From the NCBI RefSeq assembly GCF_006363955.1, contig NZ_CP040948.1:1860001-1924000 (forward strand): DNA of 64,000 bases, given 5' to 3'. The notes beneath the pieces were generated by a model. That model searched no databases. It was not told where the DNA came from and worked only from the letters and a program-made list of their open reading frames with translations. Made by a program: the position numbers and the translations under genes. This document shows positions 35,807 through 45,011 of this stretch, piece by piece. Source of the DNA: Methylophilus medardicus (GTDB taxonomy: Bacteria; Pseudomonadota; Gammaproteobacteria; Burkholderiales; Methylophilaceae). The number at the start of each line of letters is the position of its first letter. The first letter of the stretch is position 1.

Positions 35807-36499
35807 TCATGATGGACGGTTAGCCTGTAGCCAGTGCACGAGTGCCTCGGCAGCCATGGCAGACGAGGCTGGGTTTTGACCGGTCATCAGCAATCCATCC
35901 GTCACAACATAGGGCTGCCAATCCGCGCCTTTTGTGAACAGTCCGCCTTGGCTATTCAGCATGTCTTCCACCAGAAAAGGCACTATGTTGGTCAGGCCAA
36001 CTGCCGCCTCTTCGGTGTTACTGAAGCCAGTGACCTGTTTACCTGCAACCAATGGACGGCCATCGGCTTGCTTCACCTGACGGAGCACGCCTGGTGCGTG
36101 GCAGACCAGCGCAACCGGTTTCCCTGCATGCAAGGTAGATTCGATCAAGCGCACAGAGTCAGGGTCTTCAGCCAGATCCCACAGTGGGCCATGTCCTCCC
36201 GGGTAAAACACTGCATCGTAAGTGTCTTGCGACACGCTATGTAATGGCACAGACTGCGCTAAGGCTGTCATCGCCTCGGCATCGGCTTCAAAACGTCGTG
36301 TGTCTTCGGTTTGAAAGTCAGGTTCATTGCTTTTGGGATCAAGTGGGGGCTGACCGCCTTTAGGCGACGCGAGCGTCAATTGTGCGCCTGCTGCCTTAAA
36401 CGCATAATAAGGCGCGGCGAGCTCTTCCAGCCAAAAGCCGGTTTTGCGTCCAGTATCGCCAAGCGTGTCATGAGAAGTGAGTACGATGAGTATGTGCAT
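35807..36499 (-). CDS. DJ-1/PfpI family protein (Hsp31-like)
   Basis: The 230-residue protein has the class I glutamine-amidotransferase-like fold with a nucleophile elbow ALVCHAPGVL, Glu in WLEELAAPYYAF and the loop DAVFYPGGHGPLWDL, as in the Hsp31/glyoxalase III branch of DJ-1. It may detoxify glyoxals, which fits a formaldehyde-handling methylotroph, but this is inferred. It is divergent from a LysR gene that probably controls it. Confidence 0.87.
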   Translation of the reverse strand: MHILIVLTSHDTLGDTGRKTGFWLEELAAPYYAFKAAGAQLTLASPKGGQPPLDPKSNEPDFQTEDTRRFEADAEAMTALAQSVPLHSVSQDTYDAVFYPGGHGPLWDLAEDPDSVRLIESTLHAGKPVALVCHAPGVLRQVKQADGRPLVAGKQVTGFSNTEEAAVGLTNIVPFLVEDMLNSQGGLFTKGADWQPYVVTDGLLMTGQNPASSAMAAEALVHWLQANRPS

Positions 36500-36553
36500 A
36501 AATAAAATACCTTTAATGTGAGTGATGGGGTTGAGGAATCATGCGCCTTTTGA

Positions 36554-36567
36554 TTTCATTTATGAAA
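36554..36567. promoter_or_regulatory. Palindrome between the DJ-1 gene and its divergent LysR gene
   Basis: TTTCATTTATGAAA is a perfect 6-2-6 dyad in the 110-base AT-rich gap. It is a plausible LysR-type operator for both divergent genes; it lies 43 bases before the LysR start codon. Confidence 0.45.
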
Positions 36568-36609
36568 TTTATTATGTATATTCTAGATATTTATTAAGTG
36601 AATATTTAA

Positions 36610-37506
36610 ATGCGCTACGACCTCAACCTGTTACGCGTATTCATTGCATTAATGGAAGAACGCAGCGTGACACGCGCAGCGGATCGCCTCGGTATTACAC
36701 AGCCCGCTTTGTCTAACGCATTGAACCGGCTGCGTGACATGCTGCAAGACCCGTTATTTATTCGTGAGCGTTATGGCATGCAACCGACGCAAAAAGCGGA
36801 GACCTTGGCGCCAGGCATCATAGAGGCAATCGGTCAACTGGACGGGCTGGTGCTAGAGCAGCAGTCCTTTGACCCGATGCGTGCCCAAATGATGTTTACC
36901 TTGGCGCCTAACAGCTATGTCGAATATGTGCTGATTCCAGCAGTGGTGGCTAAATTGCGCGTGCTCGCACCGGGTATCAAACTGCGCATTACGCCTTTTG
37001 GTAATGACCTGGCTGAAACCGGGGTGATTTCAGGCAGTACGGCGCTGGTGCTGGGACGTATCGTCGATCCGCCAGACAACTTGATTGTGCAGCATCTCAT
37101 GGATGACAGTCTCGCTTGTGTGGTGCGGGCGGATCATCCGACCGTGGGCAACACCCTCAACAAGGCCGAGTATGAGCAGCTCAAACATGTCAATGTAATG
37201 CCGCCGGGGCGCATGCGTGCCGGGCTGTTTCAAGCCTTGGACCGACACGGCTTGAAACGGGAGGTCGCGGTGTCGGTCACGCACTTTCTTTCGGTCCCCG
37301 AAGTGATTGCGGTCACCGATTATTGCACCACCTTACCGCATCAGATCTGCCGGCGCCTAGCCAATGATCCGCGCTTAAAAATCTTACCCACCCCGGTAGA
37401 CTTGGGCACCTTTCCGGTGGAGATTGCTTGGCATGTCAGATATCGACACGACCCTGCGCATCGTTGGCTACGTGCATTGATTGAAGACGTGGCCCGTGCA
37501 CTTTAG
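36610..37506 (+). CDS. LysR family transcriptional regulator
   Basis: The 298-residue protein starts MRYDLNLLRVFIALMEERSV, followed by the helix-turn-helix TRAADRLGITQPALSNALNRLR and a periplasmic-binding-like effector domain. The N-terminus is of the NodD/LeuO/PnbR-like branch. It likely controls the divergent DJ-1/PfpI gene. It converges on the response regulator with a 6-base gap. Confidence 0.93.
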   Translation: MRYDLNLLRVFIALMEERSVTRAADRLGITQPALSNALNRLRDMLQDPLFIRERYGMQPTQKAETLAPGIIEAIGQLDGLVLEQQSFDPMRAQMMFTLAPNSYVEYVLIPAVVAKLRVLAPGIKLRITPFGNDLAETGVISGSTALVLGRIVDPPDNLIVQHLMDDSLACVVRADHPTVGNTLNKAEYEQLKHVNVMPPGRMRAGLFQALDRHGLKREVAVSVTHFLSVPEVIAVTDYCTTLPHQICRRLANDPRLKILPTPVDLGTFPVEIAWHVRYRHDPAHRWLRALIEDVARAL

Positions 37507-37512
37507 TAACTG

Positions 37513-38151
37513 TTAAGTAGCGTCAATCAGCCCATGCTTCATCGCCAGCCTTACCATTTCCACCGGGCTATTCACCGACAGTTTCTGCTTAATCAGGGTA
37601 TAGTAATTGGCCACGGTTTTCTGGCTGATTTTCAGCATATCGGCGACCTCTTCTACCCGCTTGCCCTCTGCCAACAACCGGAACACCTCAAACTCGCGCG
37701 AAGTGAGTTGTTGTAGCGGATTGCTTTCGCCTATCAGTGTTTGCAGGGCGACTTTTTGCGCCACATCTTGACTTAAAAAAGTGCGGCCTTTGGCCACATC
37801 TAACACCGCCTGCACTAAATCCTCAGCGACACCGGTCTTGGTCACATAACCTTTCACGCCAGTTTTAAGCGCTTGTGAGGCAAAAGAGACCGCTTCATGC
37901 ATCGAAAAAATCACAATTTTTGCTTGTGGATAACGCTGCAAAATACGCTTGGCCGCCTCCAGCCCGCCCATCCCCGGCATAGAAATATCCATCAACATGA
38001 CGTCGGGTACTATTTCACCATAGACCTGATAGGCCGCTTCACCCGTCTCCGCCTCCGCCACGATTTCAATGCCTTTGTGCGACTCTAACAAGCGCCGCAG
38101 ACCAGAGCGCACGACACTGTGATCATCCACCAACACCACTTTAACTGTCAT
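37513..38151 (-). CDS. NarL-type response regulator near the methanol oxidation locus
   Basis: The 212-residue protein has a receiver (VDDHSVVRSG, Asp in VMLMDISMPG, Lys in GYVTKTG) and a LuxR-type helix-turn-helix (LTSREFEVFRLLAEG, KTVANYYTLIKQKL). It overlaps its kinase gene by 4 bases. It is paralogous to the regulator at 54.8 kb (shared REFEVFR and KTVAN). Such pairs control methanol oxidation in methylotrophs (mxaB, mxaX), but which named gene this is cannot be told. Confidence 0.92.
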   Translation of the reverse strand: MTVKVVLVDDHSVVRSGLRRLLESHKGIEIVAEAETGEAAYQVYGEIVPDVMLMDISMPGMGGLEAAKRILQRYPQAKIVIFSMHEAVSFASQALKTGVKGYVTKTGVAEDLVQAVLDVAKGRTFLSQDVAQKVALQTLIGESNPLQQLTSREFEVFRLLAEGKRVEEVADMLKISQKTVANYYTLIKQKLSVNSPVEMVRLAMKHGLIDAT

Positions 38152-39524
38152 TTTGCTGCTTCCTGAAACCCTTGAATTGTTTGAAAACGCACTTCTATGC
38201 GTGTGCCTTGCCCAGGGACGCTACTAATCTGCATAGCGCCCATCAGCCCCTCTACCCGCTCCTGCATGCCTGCCAGCCCATAACCGCGACTTTGCACACG
38301 GGGATCAAACCCACGCCCATCATCGGCAATCATCAAGTAAAGGCCTTGCGGGGTTTCATTCACCTCTATCGTCACTCGCGTCGCTGCTGCATGCTTACTG
38401 ATGTTGGTCAGGCACTCTTGCAAGATGCGGTACACCGTCACCGCGATGGCTTCGTCGGGGGGCGACAAATGGTTAGAAATCGCATTCACCACCATGATGC
38501 CGCGATTGCGATCGCGCCAATGATGTATGAGTTCGGCCAAGGCCAAGCTCAGGCCGAGTTCATCCAGCACCCTTGGCCGCAATCGCGCCAGAATGTCTTG
38601 AATCGTAACCATCATTTGTCGGGTGATTTGCGCAATGGCCTGCGCACTCTCACGTGCAATGCTGAGTTTTTTTGCCGCCACCAGCGCACTGGCATCGACG
38701 TGCACAGCGGTAAGATATTGGCCGATTTCATCGTGCAAATCGCGCGCCAGCTTCTTACGCTCTTCTTCCTGTAGGTGAATAATTTGCTGTGTCAGTCTGT
38801 GGTTGTTGCGGATGCTTTGCTCAAGCGTGCTGGCCATGCTGTTAAATTTATCGCTGATTTCACTCAGTTCAATCTGCTCAAAACCGGGCAAGCGGCTTTG
38901 GTACTCGCCCCGTTCAATCTGGTTTAGGCCATGAATAATCTGCTTGACCGGCTTGAAGGTGGCGCGCACTGTCCAATACACAAAGAGCAGTACACTGAGC
39001 CCGAACAAGCCCACAATCGCTAGCAAGCCAGAGGTATCATCCCAGATTTCACGCAGCTCAAAACTGGGGTCAGGGGTGATCACTAACTCACCGATGGCGC
39101 GCCCATTCAATGCAATATGCTTGCGTTTAGGCTCATTGAGTACACTGGAGATATCTAACAGGCTGACAAACCACTTCGGCGGATCTTCACCAGTATGGAC
39201 GATACGCGTCGAGCGGTTGGATTCACGCAATTGCCCGCGCATGTCAAAAAAGTCGACTTTCAAATGACGGATATTGGTCAACTCTTCTAGCCTGAAGATA
39301 TTAATTTGGCCATCTTGTTTATGTGCCAGCCAAGCAAAATCAGTCATGTAATGCGCGATTTCTGCGTCGAGCAAATGCATCACCAGGTTGGTGGTGGACT
39401 CGACCTCCGCCAGCACATCTTCCCGCGCATTTTTAATCACGGACACCGCCCAAGTCAGCAACAACCCCAGCAAAAGCAGGGTAATAATCAGATTGAGTTT
39501 GAACTGTAGGCTAAACGATTTCAT
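38148..39524 (-). CDS. NarX-like sensor histidine kinase
   Basis: The 458-residue protein has two membrane helices (about 10-30 and 165-185) around a periplasmic sensor of about 130 residues, a HAMP region, a HisKA_3 dimer domain with the phospho-His in RDLHDEIGQYLTAVHVDA, and an ATPase domain (DDGRGFD, GYGLAGMQERV). A dyad with the GGGAAT motif lies 40 bases before its ATG. The kinase at 53.1 kb has the same EIGQYLTA-type core, so the two systems are paralogues. Confidence 0.93.
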   Translation of the reverse strand: MKSFSLQFKLNLIITLLLLGLLLTWAVSVIKNAREDVLAEVESTTNLVMHLLDAEIAHYMTDFAWLAHKQDGQINIFRLEELTNIRHLKVDFFDMRGQLRESNRSTRIVHTGEDPPKWFVSLLDISSVLNEPKRKHIALNGRAIGELVITPDPSFELREIWDDTSGLLAIVGLFGLSVLLFVYWTVRATFKPVKQIIHGLNQIERGEYQSRLPGFEQIELSEISDKFNSMASTLEQSIRNNHRLTQQIIHLQEEERKKLARDLHDEIGQYLTAVHVDASALVAAKKLSIARESAQAIAQITRQMMVTIQDILARLRPRVLDELGLSLALAELIHHWRDRNRGIMVVNAISNHLSPPDEAIAVTVYRILQECLTNISKHAAATRVTIEVNETPQGLYLMIADDGRGFDPRVQSRGYGLAGMQERVEGLMGAMQISSVPGQGTRIEVRFQTIQGFQEAAK

Positions 39525-39563
39525 AACACCGGGAAGATTCTAAAGACTATTCAGTAAAAAAAA

Positions 39564-39580
39564 TCGGGAATTTTTCCCGA
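39564..39580. promoter_or_regulatory. GGGAAT dyad upstream of the sensor kinase
   Basis: TCGGGAA-TTT-TTCCCGA is a perfect 7-3-7 dyad. Its half CGGGAATTTTTCCCG matches CGGGAATCTTTCACG at 52986-53000, in the mxaF region, in 13 of 15 positions. It lies at a promoter distance from the kinase gene and is a likely binding site of one of the two response regulators. Confidence 0.5.
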
Positions 39581-39693
39581 CCGATGTAGCAACGGCCTCT
39601 ATTATAGAAGCAGTCTACTGAAACAAGAACCGACGTCGACCGTGCCAACCAGTGTTCGCGCGCGTAAAAGAAATGCAATTGACCGCCGGCAAA

Positions 39694-40656
39694 CTAACGG
39701 ATCACCACCCCCCAGGGCAGCGTTCCCACCGGGATATCTTTCAACTTAACTTGCGCCTCGGTATCAATCACCGAAACGCTATTACTGCGCCCATTCGCCA
39801 CATAGAGTTTTTTGCCATCCGGCGTGAGCGCCATATTCCAAGGGCGTTGCCCGACCGCGACAGTCGCGATCACTTGGCGGCTAGCAGTGTCAATGATACT
39901 CACCGTGTGATCGCCGCCATTACTCACATAAATGCGGCTACCCTCTGCATTCACTTTCACCCCATTGGCTCGCAAGCCCACCTGAATATTGGCTTGCACT
40001 TTCCAGTCTGCGGTGGAGACAATTTCGAGCAGATTTGCCGCCTCATTTGCCACATAAACCCACTTCGCATCTGGACTGAAGCCAATGCCGCGCGGATGCT
40101 TGGTGGCCGCAATCAGATGCACAGACTGGCGCAACTTGAGATCAATCACATCGACATTATTGCTTTTTTCATTACTGGCCAATAACCACTGCTGGTCCGG
40201 TGAAAACAAGCAGTGTTCTGGGTTGGTGCCCTGCGTGGGAATGGTATGCACCCGTTGATGCGTCTGCAAGTCGACCAGTGCCACGGCGTTTTCTTCTTCT
40301 AGGCAAGCAGCCAGCCAACGCCCATCTGCGGAGATATCGATGCCCTCAGGCTCATCGCCCACCTTGATCAACGCCGTCTGCTTGCCTTGCGAGGTGTCGA
40401 TCACAGCGACGGCATTTTTGTCGCGGACCACCACATACAACTGTTGACTGCTAGGATGGATCGCCGCCGCTTGCACTTTTTTACCCAGGCGCCCTTTGAC
40501 TGGCAAGCGGTTAACCACCGCATCGGTCTGGGTATCGATGACTGAAACCGTCCCATCTTTTTCATTGGGCACGTAGGCAAATGGTTGAGCAAAAACAGGC
40601 GAAGAGAGGCTGACCAAACTGGCCGCAAGCATGATAGTTGGCAGGATTTTTTGCAT
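39694..40656 (-). CDS. YVTN beta-propeller protein (PQQ-dependent-catabolism associated type)
   Basis: With ATG 40656 the 320-residue protein has a clean signal peptide (LAASLVSLSSPVFA) and about seven YVTN repeats (AYVPNEKDGTVSVIDTQT; VYVANEAANLLEIV; LYVANGRSNSVSVIDTEA). It is a periplasmic propeller of the type found beside PQQ-dependent dehydrogenases. The role is unproven; binding or sorting of a cofactor or electron carrier has been suggested for relatives. It lies downstream of the mxa operon on the same strand. Confidence 0.85.
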   Translation of the reverse strand: MQKILPTIMLAASLVSLSSPVFAQPFAYVPNEKDGTVSVIDTQTDAVVNRLPVKGRLGKKVQAAAIHPSSQQLYVVVRDKNAVAVIDTSQGKQTALIKVGDEPEGIDISADGRWLAACLEEENAVALVDLQTHQRVHTIPTQGTNPEHCLFSPDQQWLLASNEKSNNVDVIDLKLRQSVHLIAATKHPRGIGFSPDAKWVYVANEAANLLEIVSTADWKVQANIQVGLRANGVKVNAEGSRIYVSNGGDHTVSIIDTASRQVIATVAVGQRPWNMALTPDGKKLYVANGRSNSVSVIDTEAQVKLKDIPVGTLPWGVVIR

Positions 40657-40839
40657 AGAGCGTCCTAAAAAAATCGACCAGTTGCTGCAACAACTGGCCT
40701 TGAACATGGAGATATACTTTATGCAAATCAATTAAATTCATCATTTAAATGATGATTGCATCTTAATGCGACTTCGCAGCCGTCAATAGTGGCAGGATTC
40801 CTGATTTCACTAGGATAACTTCCCATCCTCCACAGCCGT
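40657..40839. promoter_or_regulatory. Spacer with two dyads between the beta-propeller genes
   Basis: CCAGTTG-CTGCAA-CAACTGG (40678-40697) and the perfect palindrome CATCATTTAAATGATG (40739-40754) lie in this 183-base gap. The second is bracketed by ATGCAAATCA and TGATTGCAT, another inverted pair. The first may cap the leader; the second is a likely operator of the downstream propeller gene. Confidence 0.45.
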
Positions 40840-41826
40840 TTAATGGACATGACCAACGAATTGGCCGAATGCCCGTGGTTGTGCGCCTACGCGGATCGGC
40901 GCCTGCAGGGACAAGTGATCGGCGTCAATCACCGTCAACACGTTATCCATCCAACTTGCCACCAGCAGTTGCTGATGCGCAGCATCATAAGCGATGCCTT
41001 CCGGCGTGCCTGCCACGCGCATCGTGCGCAACAATTGGTGCTTATTCAGATCAATCACGCTCACGGTATCCTCCCCCGTATTCGTCACAAACAAACGCTG
41101 GCCCAGCGCATCCGGCGTCGCACAATAAGGACGACGACCCACGGCGATTGTGGCAACGACCTCATCACGTTGGGTATCGATCACGCTGATGGTGTCTGAA
41201 TAGACATTCACAACGAATAATTGCTTGCCATCCGGTCGGAGACTAAGGCCAAACGGGTGTTGCCCAACTTTGATTCGGGCACGCCGCTGGTGCGTCTGCG
41301 TATCAATCACATGCACTTCATTGCTATCGCGACTGGCCACATATAACGTGGCTTCATCGTGACTTAATTGCAGGCCACCAGGGGCTGGCCCCACCTCGAC
41401 TTGCGCGATCACGTCACCGTGTTTGGGGTCGACGACCAACAAGCGATCGTGATACCAATCAGCCACATAGACACGATCACCAGCCTGATTGACGGTGATG
41501 CCTACCGGCGCGATGGGCAATGGGATGGTATGCGTGACTTGCTGACGCCGCATGTCAATCACCGTCAATGAGTGACCTTCCACATTGCTCACGTACACTT
41601 TTTGCTGACGGCGATCAATAGCCACCCCAACCGGTGCCTGACCCACCACTATCGTATTCACCACCTGGCGTTGCTGCAAATCCACCACCGACACGGTGTT
41701 ATCCCCTTGGTTGGTGATATAGGCATAGTCGGCGGCCGGCGCAGTCAGCACCCAGCCAAGGGCCAGCCAAACACCGATTGATCGCATCATCGAATACATC
41801 TGCCGATTGGTCTTAATAGGGGACAT
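40840..41826 (-). CDS. Second YncE-like YVTN beta-propeller protein
   Basis: The frame has several possible starts (41826, 41799, 41790, 41787); each leaves the signal peptide IGVWLALGWVLTAPA intact. No clear ribosome site decides. The 320-odd residues carry YVTN repeats such as AYITNQGDNTVSVVDLQQRQ and VYVSNVEGHSLTVIDMRR. It is paralogous to the propeller at 39694 and lies at the end of the mxa operon after the thioredoxin gene, suggesting a periplasmic role in methanol oxidation. Confidence 0.82.
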   Translation of the reverse strand: MSPIKTNRQMYSMMRSIGVWLALGWVLTAPAADYAYITNQGDNTVSVVDLQQRQVVNTIVVGQAPVGVAIDRRQQKVYVSNVEGHSLTVIDMRRQQVTHTIPLPIAPVGITVNQAGDRVYVADWYHDRLLVVDPKHGDVIAQVEVGPAPGGLQLSHDEATLYVASRDSNEVHVIDTQTHQRRARIKVGQHPFGLSLRPDGKQLFVVNVYSDTISVIDTQRDEVVATIAVGRRPYCATPDALGQRLFVTNTGEDTVSVIDLNKHQLLRTMRVAGTPEGIAYDAAHQQLLVASWMDNVLTVIDADHLSLQAPIRVGAQPRAFGQFVGHVH

Positions 41827-41845
41827 CGCAATGGGATGCCCTACC

Positions 41846-41870
41846 GCATCAGCACTATAGGCGCTGATGC
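41846..41870 (-). promoter_or_regulatory. Stem-loop between thioredoxin and beta-propeller genes
   Basis: GCATCAGC ... GCTGATGC gives an 8-bp stem with a 9-base loop in the 84-base spacer. There is no T-run, so it is more likely an RNA stability or processing element than a terminator. Confidence 0.4.
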
Positions 41871-41910
41871 CTGCCACGGATTGAGCATCTCTCCCGCAAG
41901 CCACCGGGAT

Positions 41911-42330
41911 TTATTCACGGGGGCTGGCGGGGGCGGCACTCAGCGAGCGTGCATGTAGGGGCGCTTTTTGCGCAAAATGGCGATTAATTGCTGTCATTTC
42001 CAGCGCTTGCCACATCTGCACATGCTGTCGCAGCGCGTGCGTATGCATGGCGCCGACCACACGGTCGATCACTACCCGATCGCGAATCGCCATGAGTGCA
42101 GGCACTTGCGTGACCTGAAAGTTGGCCGTGAGGTCTGTGGCCGTATCGATATCAGCGACGGCAAACAATGCCTGCGGCGATTGTGAGGCAAGCTCGGCAA
42201 AAACTGGCGCAAATTGCTGGCATGGTGCGCACCACTTGGCGGTAAATAAAACAATCACAAACGGATGTGCGGCAACCAGGCCATTAAATTGGGATTGGCC
42301 GTCTAACGATTGAGGCAGGTTGGATTTCAT
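41911..42330 (-). CDS. Thioredoxin-like protein in the mxa operon
   Basis: The 139-residue protein has a thioredoxin fold with active site TAKWCAPCQQFAP and cis-Pro VTQVPALMAI. It has no signal peptide, so it would be cytoplasmic. Its start overlaps the previous gene by 4 bases, so it belongs to the mxa transcript. A C-terminal extension (about 110-139) ends in Ala/Ser. Its role in methanol oxidation is unknown. Confidence 0.88.
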   Translation of the reverse strand: MKSNLPQSLDGQSQFNGLVAAHPFVIVLFTAKWCAPCQQFAPVFAELASQSPQALFAVADIDTATDLTANFQVTQVPALMAIRDRVVIDRVVGAMHTHALRQHVQMWQALEMTAINRHFAQKAPLHARSLSAAPASPRE

Positions 42331-42701
42331 GGAGACTCCTGAGAAGGTAAGCCCGCTGCTGGCAGACGCTTGATCGTGCTAAGGGTCCAATGCTGCGGGC
42401 CGGCAATACTTTGCGAACAGCCCAGCGCCACTTCAGGCTGCTGCGCGGTCAGCAGATGCCGAGTATGGTCAGCGGTTTGCACTTGCATAAACCAACGGTC
42501 TACCCAGACTTCTGTCGGGGCGTCAGCCGTTGCTAGTACTAAATCGGTGAGCCTGACTGAAATCAACTGGCCGCCATGCGCGAGACAAAGTGAATCATCG
42601 GATTCAACCAATTGGACCCTTGCCTCGCCCTCAGCCGCTAACGCCGGCTGGCCTAACAGCATGACCAGCAGGCCGAGGGCGTAGCCGCATAAAGTAGTCA
42701 T
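42327..42701 (-). CDS. mxaE: Probable MxaE-like exported protein
   Basis: With the ATG at 42701 (MTTLCGYALGLL) the product has 124 residues and a signal peptide ending at QPALA. The mature part is small and has two Cys (DSLCLAHGG and VALGCSQS) that could form a disulfide. I name it mxaE because of its position after mxaD, as in the conserved mxa order; the sequence itself is too divergent to prove this. It overlaps the thioredoxin gene by 4 bases. Confidence 0.5.
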   Translation of the reverse strand: MTTLCGYALGLLVMLLGQPALAAEGEARVQLVESDDSLCLAHGGQLISVRLTDLVLATADAPTEVWVDRWFMQVQTADHTRHLLTAQQPEVALGCSQSIAGPQHWTLSTIKRLPAAGLPSQESP

Positions 42702-42712
42702 TGATGGCGCAC

Positions 42713-43306
42713 TTAAGCACACACCGACATCCCTAGGCTTTTCAATAGTGGCCGCAGGCTCACGCAAATTTTACTGCGCCAGCCAATACTACTAGTGGCT
42801 GCATTGATGCGACCTTCTTTCAGCCCTTGCAAGCCGTCTTTAACAAAGCGATCCACGGCATTTTTCGCGGCTTCGTCATCTTGCCCGGCCGGCGGTTCAT
42901 TGCCGGTAAACGCACGGTAATACCGGGCGGTCCAAGTCACTTTGGCATGGGCACCCTCGGCGGCGACTTTGATTTTGCCATTGAGTGAACTCACAGGCAG
43001 CGCGTCAAGATCCACATCCCCCGACAAGCGGTAAGAGACTGTCATGTCTGTCGCTGACACCTCATCAATCTCTTGCAACAACTGCTTGCCATTATTGAGG
43101 GTGATTTTTTGTTGCTTGTCATTTACGGTTTCGCAGGCTTTCACTTGCGGATGCCATTGCGCCAGACCACACGGGGCACTCACACGTTGCCACAAGGCGT
43201 CTGCTGCTGCATTTACCTGAATGGATTCATCGGTTTTCTGCGGGGTTGGGCCATGTGCCCACACTTGTGCACTCATGAGTCCAATCAGTAATAAAGACCA
43301 CTTCAT
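42713..43306 (-). CDS. mxaD: MxaD, periplasmic SRPBCC protein of methanol oxidation
   Basis: The 197-residue protein has a signal peptide (LLIGLMSAQVWA) and a START-like (SRPBCC) domain beginning IQVNAAADALWQRVSAPCGLAQWHPQV. MxaD promotes electron transfer between methanol dehydrogenase and cytochrome cL in Methylobacterium. It overlaps mxaL by 4 bases and precedes mxaE by 11. Confidence 0.85.
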   Translation of the reverse strand: MKWSLLLIGLMSAQVWAHGPTPQKTDESIQVNAAADALWQRVSAPCGLAQWHPQVKACETVNDKQQKITLNNGKQLLQEIDEVSATDMTVSYRLSGDVDLDALPVSSLNGKIKVAAEGAHAKVTWTARYYRAFTGNEPPAGQDDEAAKNAVDRFVKDGLQGLKEGRINAATSSIGWRSKICVSLRPLLKSLGMSVCA

Positions 43307-44409
43307 TGTTGCTCCTTCTGTAAAAAAATTGATTTGCGTGACTGATGCAACGACTTACGTATCGCCTGCCAAATGCCTAAAACCCCTGTTGTGTCGGTAA
43401 ACGTCAGTAACAAATACAGCAGCCAACAGACGATGACTGGGATCGCCAACCAAGGTCTGAGATCAGTATCGGCCCAGCGCCAAGCGGTCATACCCAAGCC
43501 GGTGGCCCAGTGGCTGGCCTGCGCAGACTGATCTAAACGCACAAACTGCAAGCCACTGCTATCCGCCAACCGCTGCAAATTCTGCGCATCTAACGCCGAC
43601 AGATGTGCATTGTTCAGCAGATCATTGCCGGGACCATGACCGGCATTGCGGTCATGCTGACCTTGTTCCATTGCCAATACCGATAAGGTCTCCGCCATCC
43701 CGAAATTGCCAAATTGCTGCACCTCTTCCTGCGCCCAATAACCGGAAATTGCATTCTTTTCATCTAGCTTAGGGATTTTGCTGGGCGTAGGTTGGCCCAT
43801 CCCGACCAGATAGCCCTGAACATCCCCTGCTTTGCCGGCATAAGCAGGCATATATTTTGGATTGGCGGGTGGGGCTTGTTGGCCATCAGTGAAAAACATC
43901 AAGCGCATCTGTTTACCAAGCGCCGGCGTCTGTTCGAGCGCGTGAAACACCCCATGGGTAATAAAGGAATCTGCCGCCCAAGCCATGCGCCAATCCATGC
44001 TAGCAACGGTTTGGTCCAGGGCGGCGAAATGCGCACAGACCTCTACGGGCTCCACCAGCTTGACCACATTGCGCTCGGTAAACATGCCCAGCGCCACCTG
44101 CGAGCCGCAAGGCAAGGCCGATATGGTGCTGCGGATGCTCTCTTTCGCAACTTGCAGACGGCTGACACTTTTACCCGCCCTCTGATAATCGGCCACATTC
44201 ATGCTCTGGGTGATGTCCACCACGAAATACCAGGCATAGACGCGATTCGGTAATCGCGCGTGGGGATGCAACAAAATGAGCGTCAGCAAACCAAAAGTCA
44301 CCAGCAGCGCCCGCATGCGCCAGACATCTCGCTTCGAACCGTCACCACGCAAGGGATCGATGCGCCTGCGCAACGCGGCGCGCCCTGCTTCAATCCACTG
44401 AAAACGCAT
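43303..44409 (-). CDS. mxaL: MxaL, von Willebrand-type protein for MDH maturation
   Basis: The 368-residue protein has an N-terminal membrane helix (about 32-50), a periplasmic vWA domain with the MIDAS-like DITQSMN, and two helices near the C-terminus (about 325-350). With mxaA, C, K, S and R it is needed to insert calcium in methanol dehydrogenase in Methylobacterium. Its ATG overlaps the mxaK stop by one base (TAATG). Confidence 0.85.
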   Translation of the reverse strand: MRFQWIEAGRAALRRRIDPLRGDGSKRDVWRMRALLVTFGLLTLILLHPHARLPNRVYAWYFVVDITQSMNVADYQRAGKSVSRLQVAKESIRSTISALPCGSQVALGMFTERNVVKLVEPVEVCAHFAALDQTVASMDWRMAWAADSFITHGVFHALEQTPALGKQMRLMFFTDGQQAPPANPKYMPAYAGKAGDVQGYLVGMGQPTPSKIPKLDEKNAISGYWAQEEVQQFGNFGMAETLSVLAMEQGQHDRNAGHGPGNDLLNNAHLSALDAQNLQRLADSSGLQFVRLDQSAQASHWATGLGMTAWRWADTDLRPWLAIPVIVCWLLYLLLTFTDTTGVLGIWQAIRKSLHQSRKSIFLQKEQQ

Positions 44410-45011
44410 TAAGGCATGCCTCTCGGGTTGCCCGGCATGGCAGGCCAGCCACTGGGCTCCTCTTCTGCTTTGATCTGCTCATCTTCATATTGCTGCGGCC
44501 CGGACATGCCGTGTGTGGTCGGCGCCAAGCGCAATGCCAGATGATAGTTATATTTTGCTTCTGACCAATCGGGGGCTAGCCTCAACGCTTTTTGATAACT
44601 TTCTTTCGCCAGCGCCACCAAGGGACCGGCCTCATCCCACGCAGGTAATCCGCGCTGTTCCAACAAGCCAATCGCCGTGCGCAGGTAGACATTGCCAGAA
44701 TTAAAGTAGGCTTGTTGCCGCAATGAATCGCCTTCTGGCACTTTGCGCATCAGGGCGGCGTAAGCGGTTAATGCTTGCTCAACCTGGTGCTGGTTGTCAT
44801 AAAATACCGCGTTGGCAAACAAGGCTTGCGGTGTTTGGTGCGCGTCCAGCCATGTATTTTCAATCAGCCGGTGGGGTTGTACACTGCGGCGATACACCTC
44901 CGCCTGGTAGATCTGCATCAGTTGCTTGATCAGCATCACGCACGCAATCAGGATGATCACACCTGCCCAAAATACACCACGCCGCGCAACAACGCGCAGT
45001 CTTCCAGTCAT
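44409..45011 (-). CDS. mxaK: MxaK, TPR-type protein for MDH maturation
   Basis: ATG 45011 is chosen because it overlaps the mxaC stop (ATGA), in line with the rest of the operon. The 200-residue protein has a membrane helix (about 13-33) and a TPR-like region (SYQKALRLAPDWSEAKYNYHLAL), then an acidic tail. It is part of the mxaACKLS calcium-insertion group. Confidence 0.82.
   Translation of the reverse strand: MTGRLRVVARRGVFWAGVIILIACVMLIKQLMQIYQAEVYRRSVQPHRLIENTWLDAHQTPQALFANAVFYDNQHQVEQALTAYAALMRKVPEGDSLRQQAYFNSGNVYLRTAIGLLEQRGLPAWDEAGPLVALAKESYQKALRLAPDWSEAKYNYHLALRLAPTTHGMSGPQQYEDEQIKAEEEPSGWPAMPGNPRGMP

Noticed and set aside
38172-38774. 200-codon + strand frame opposite the sensor kinase
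   Set aside because: It is antisense to conserved kinase domains and has no recognisable protein character.
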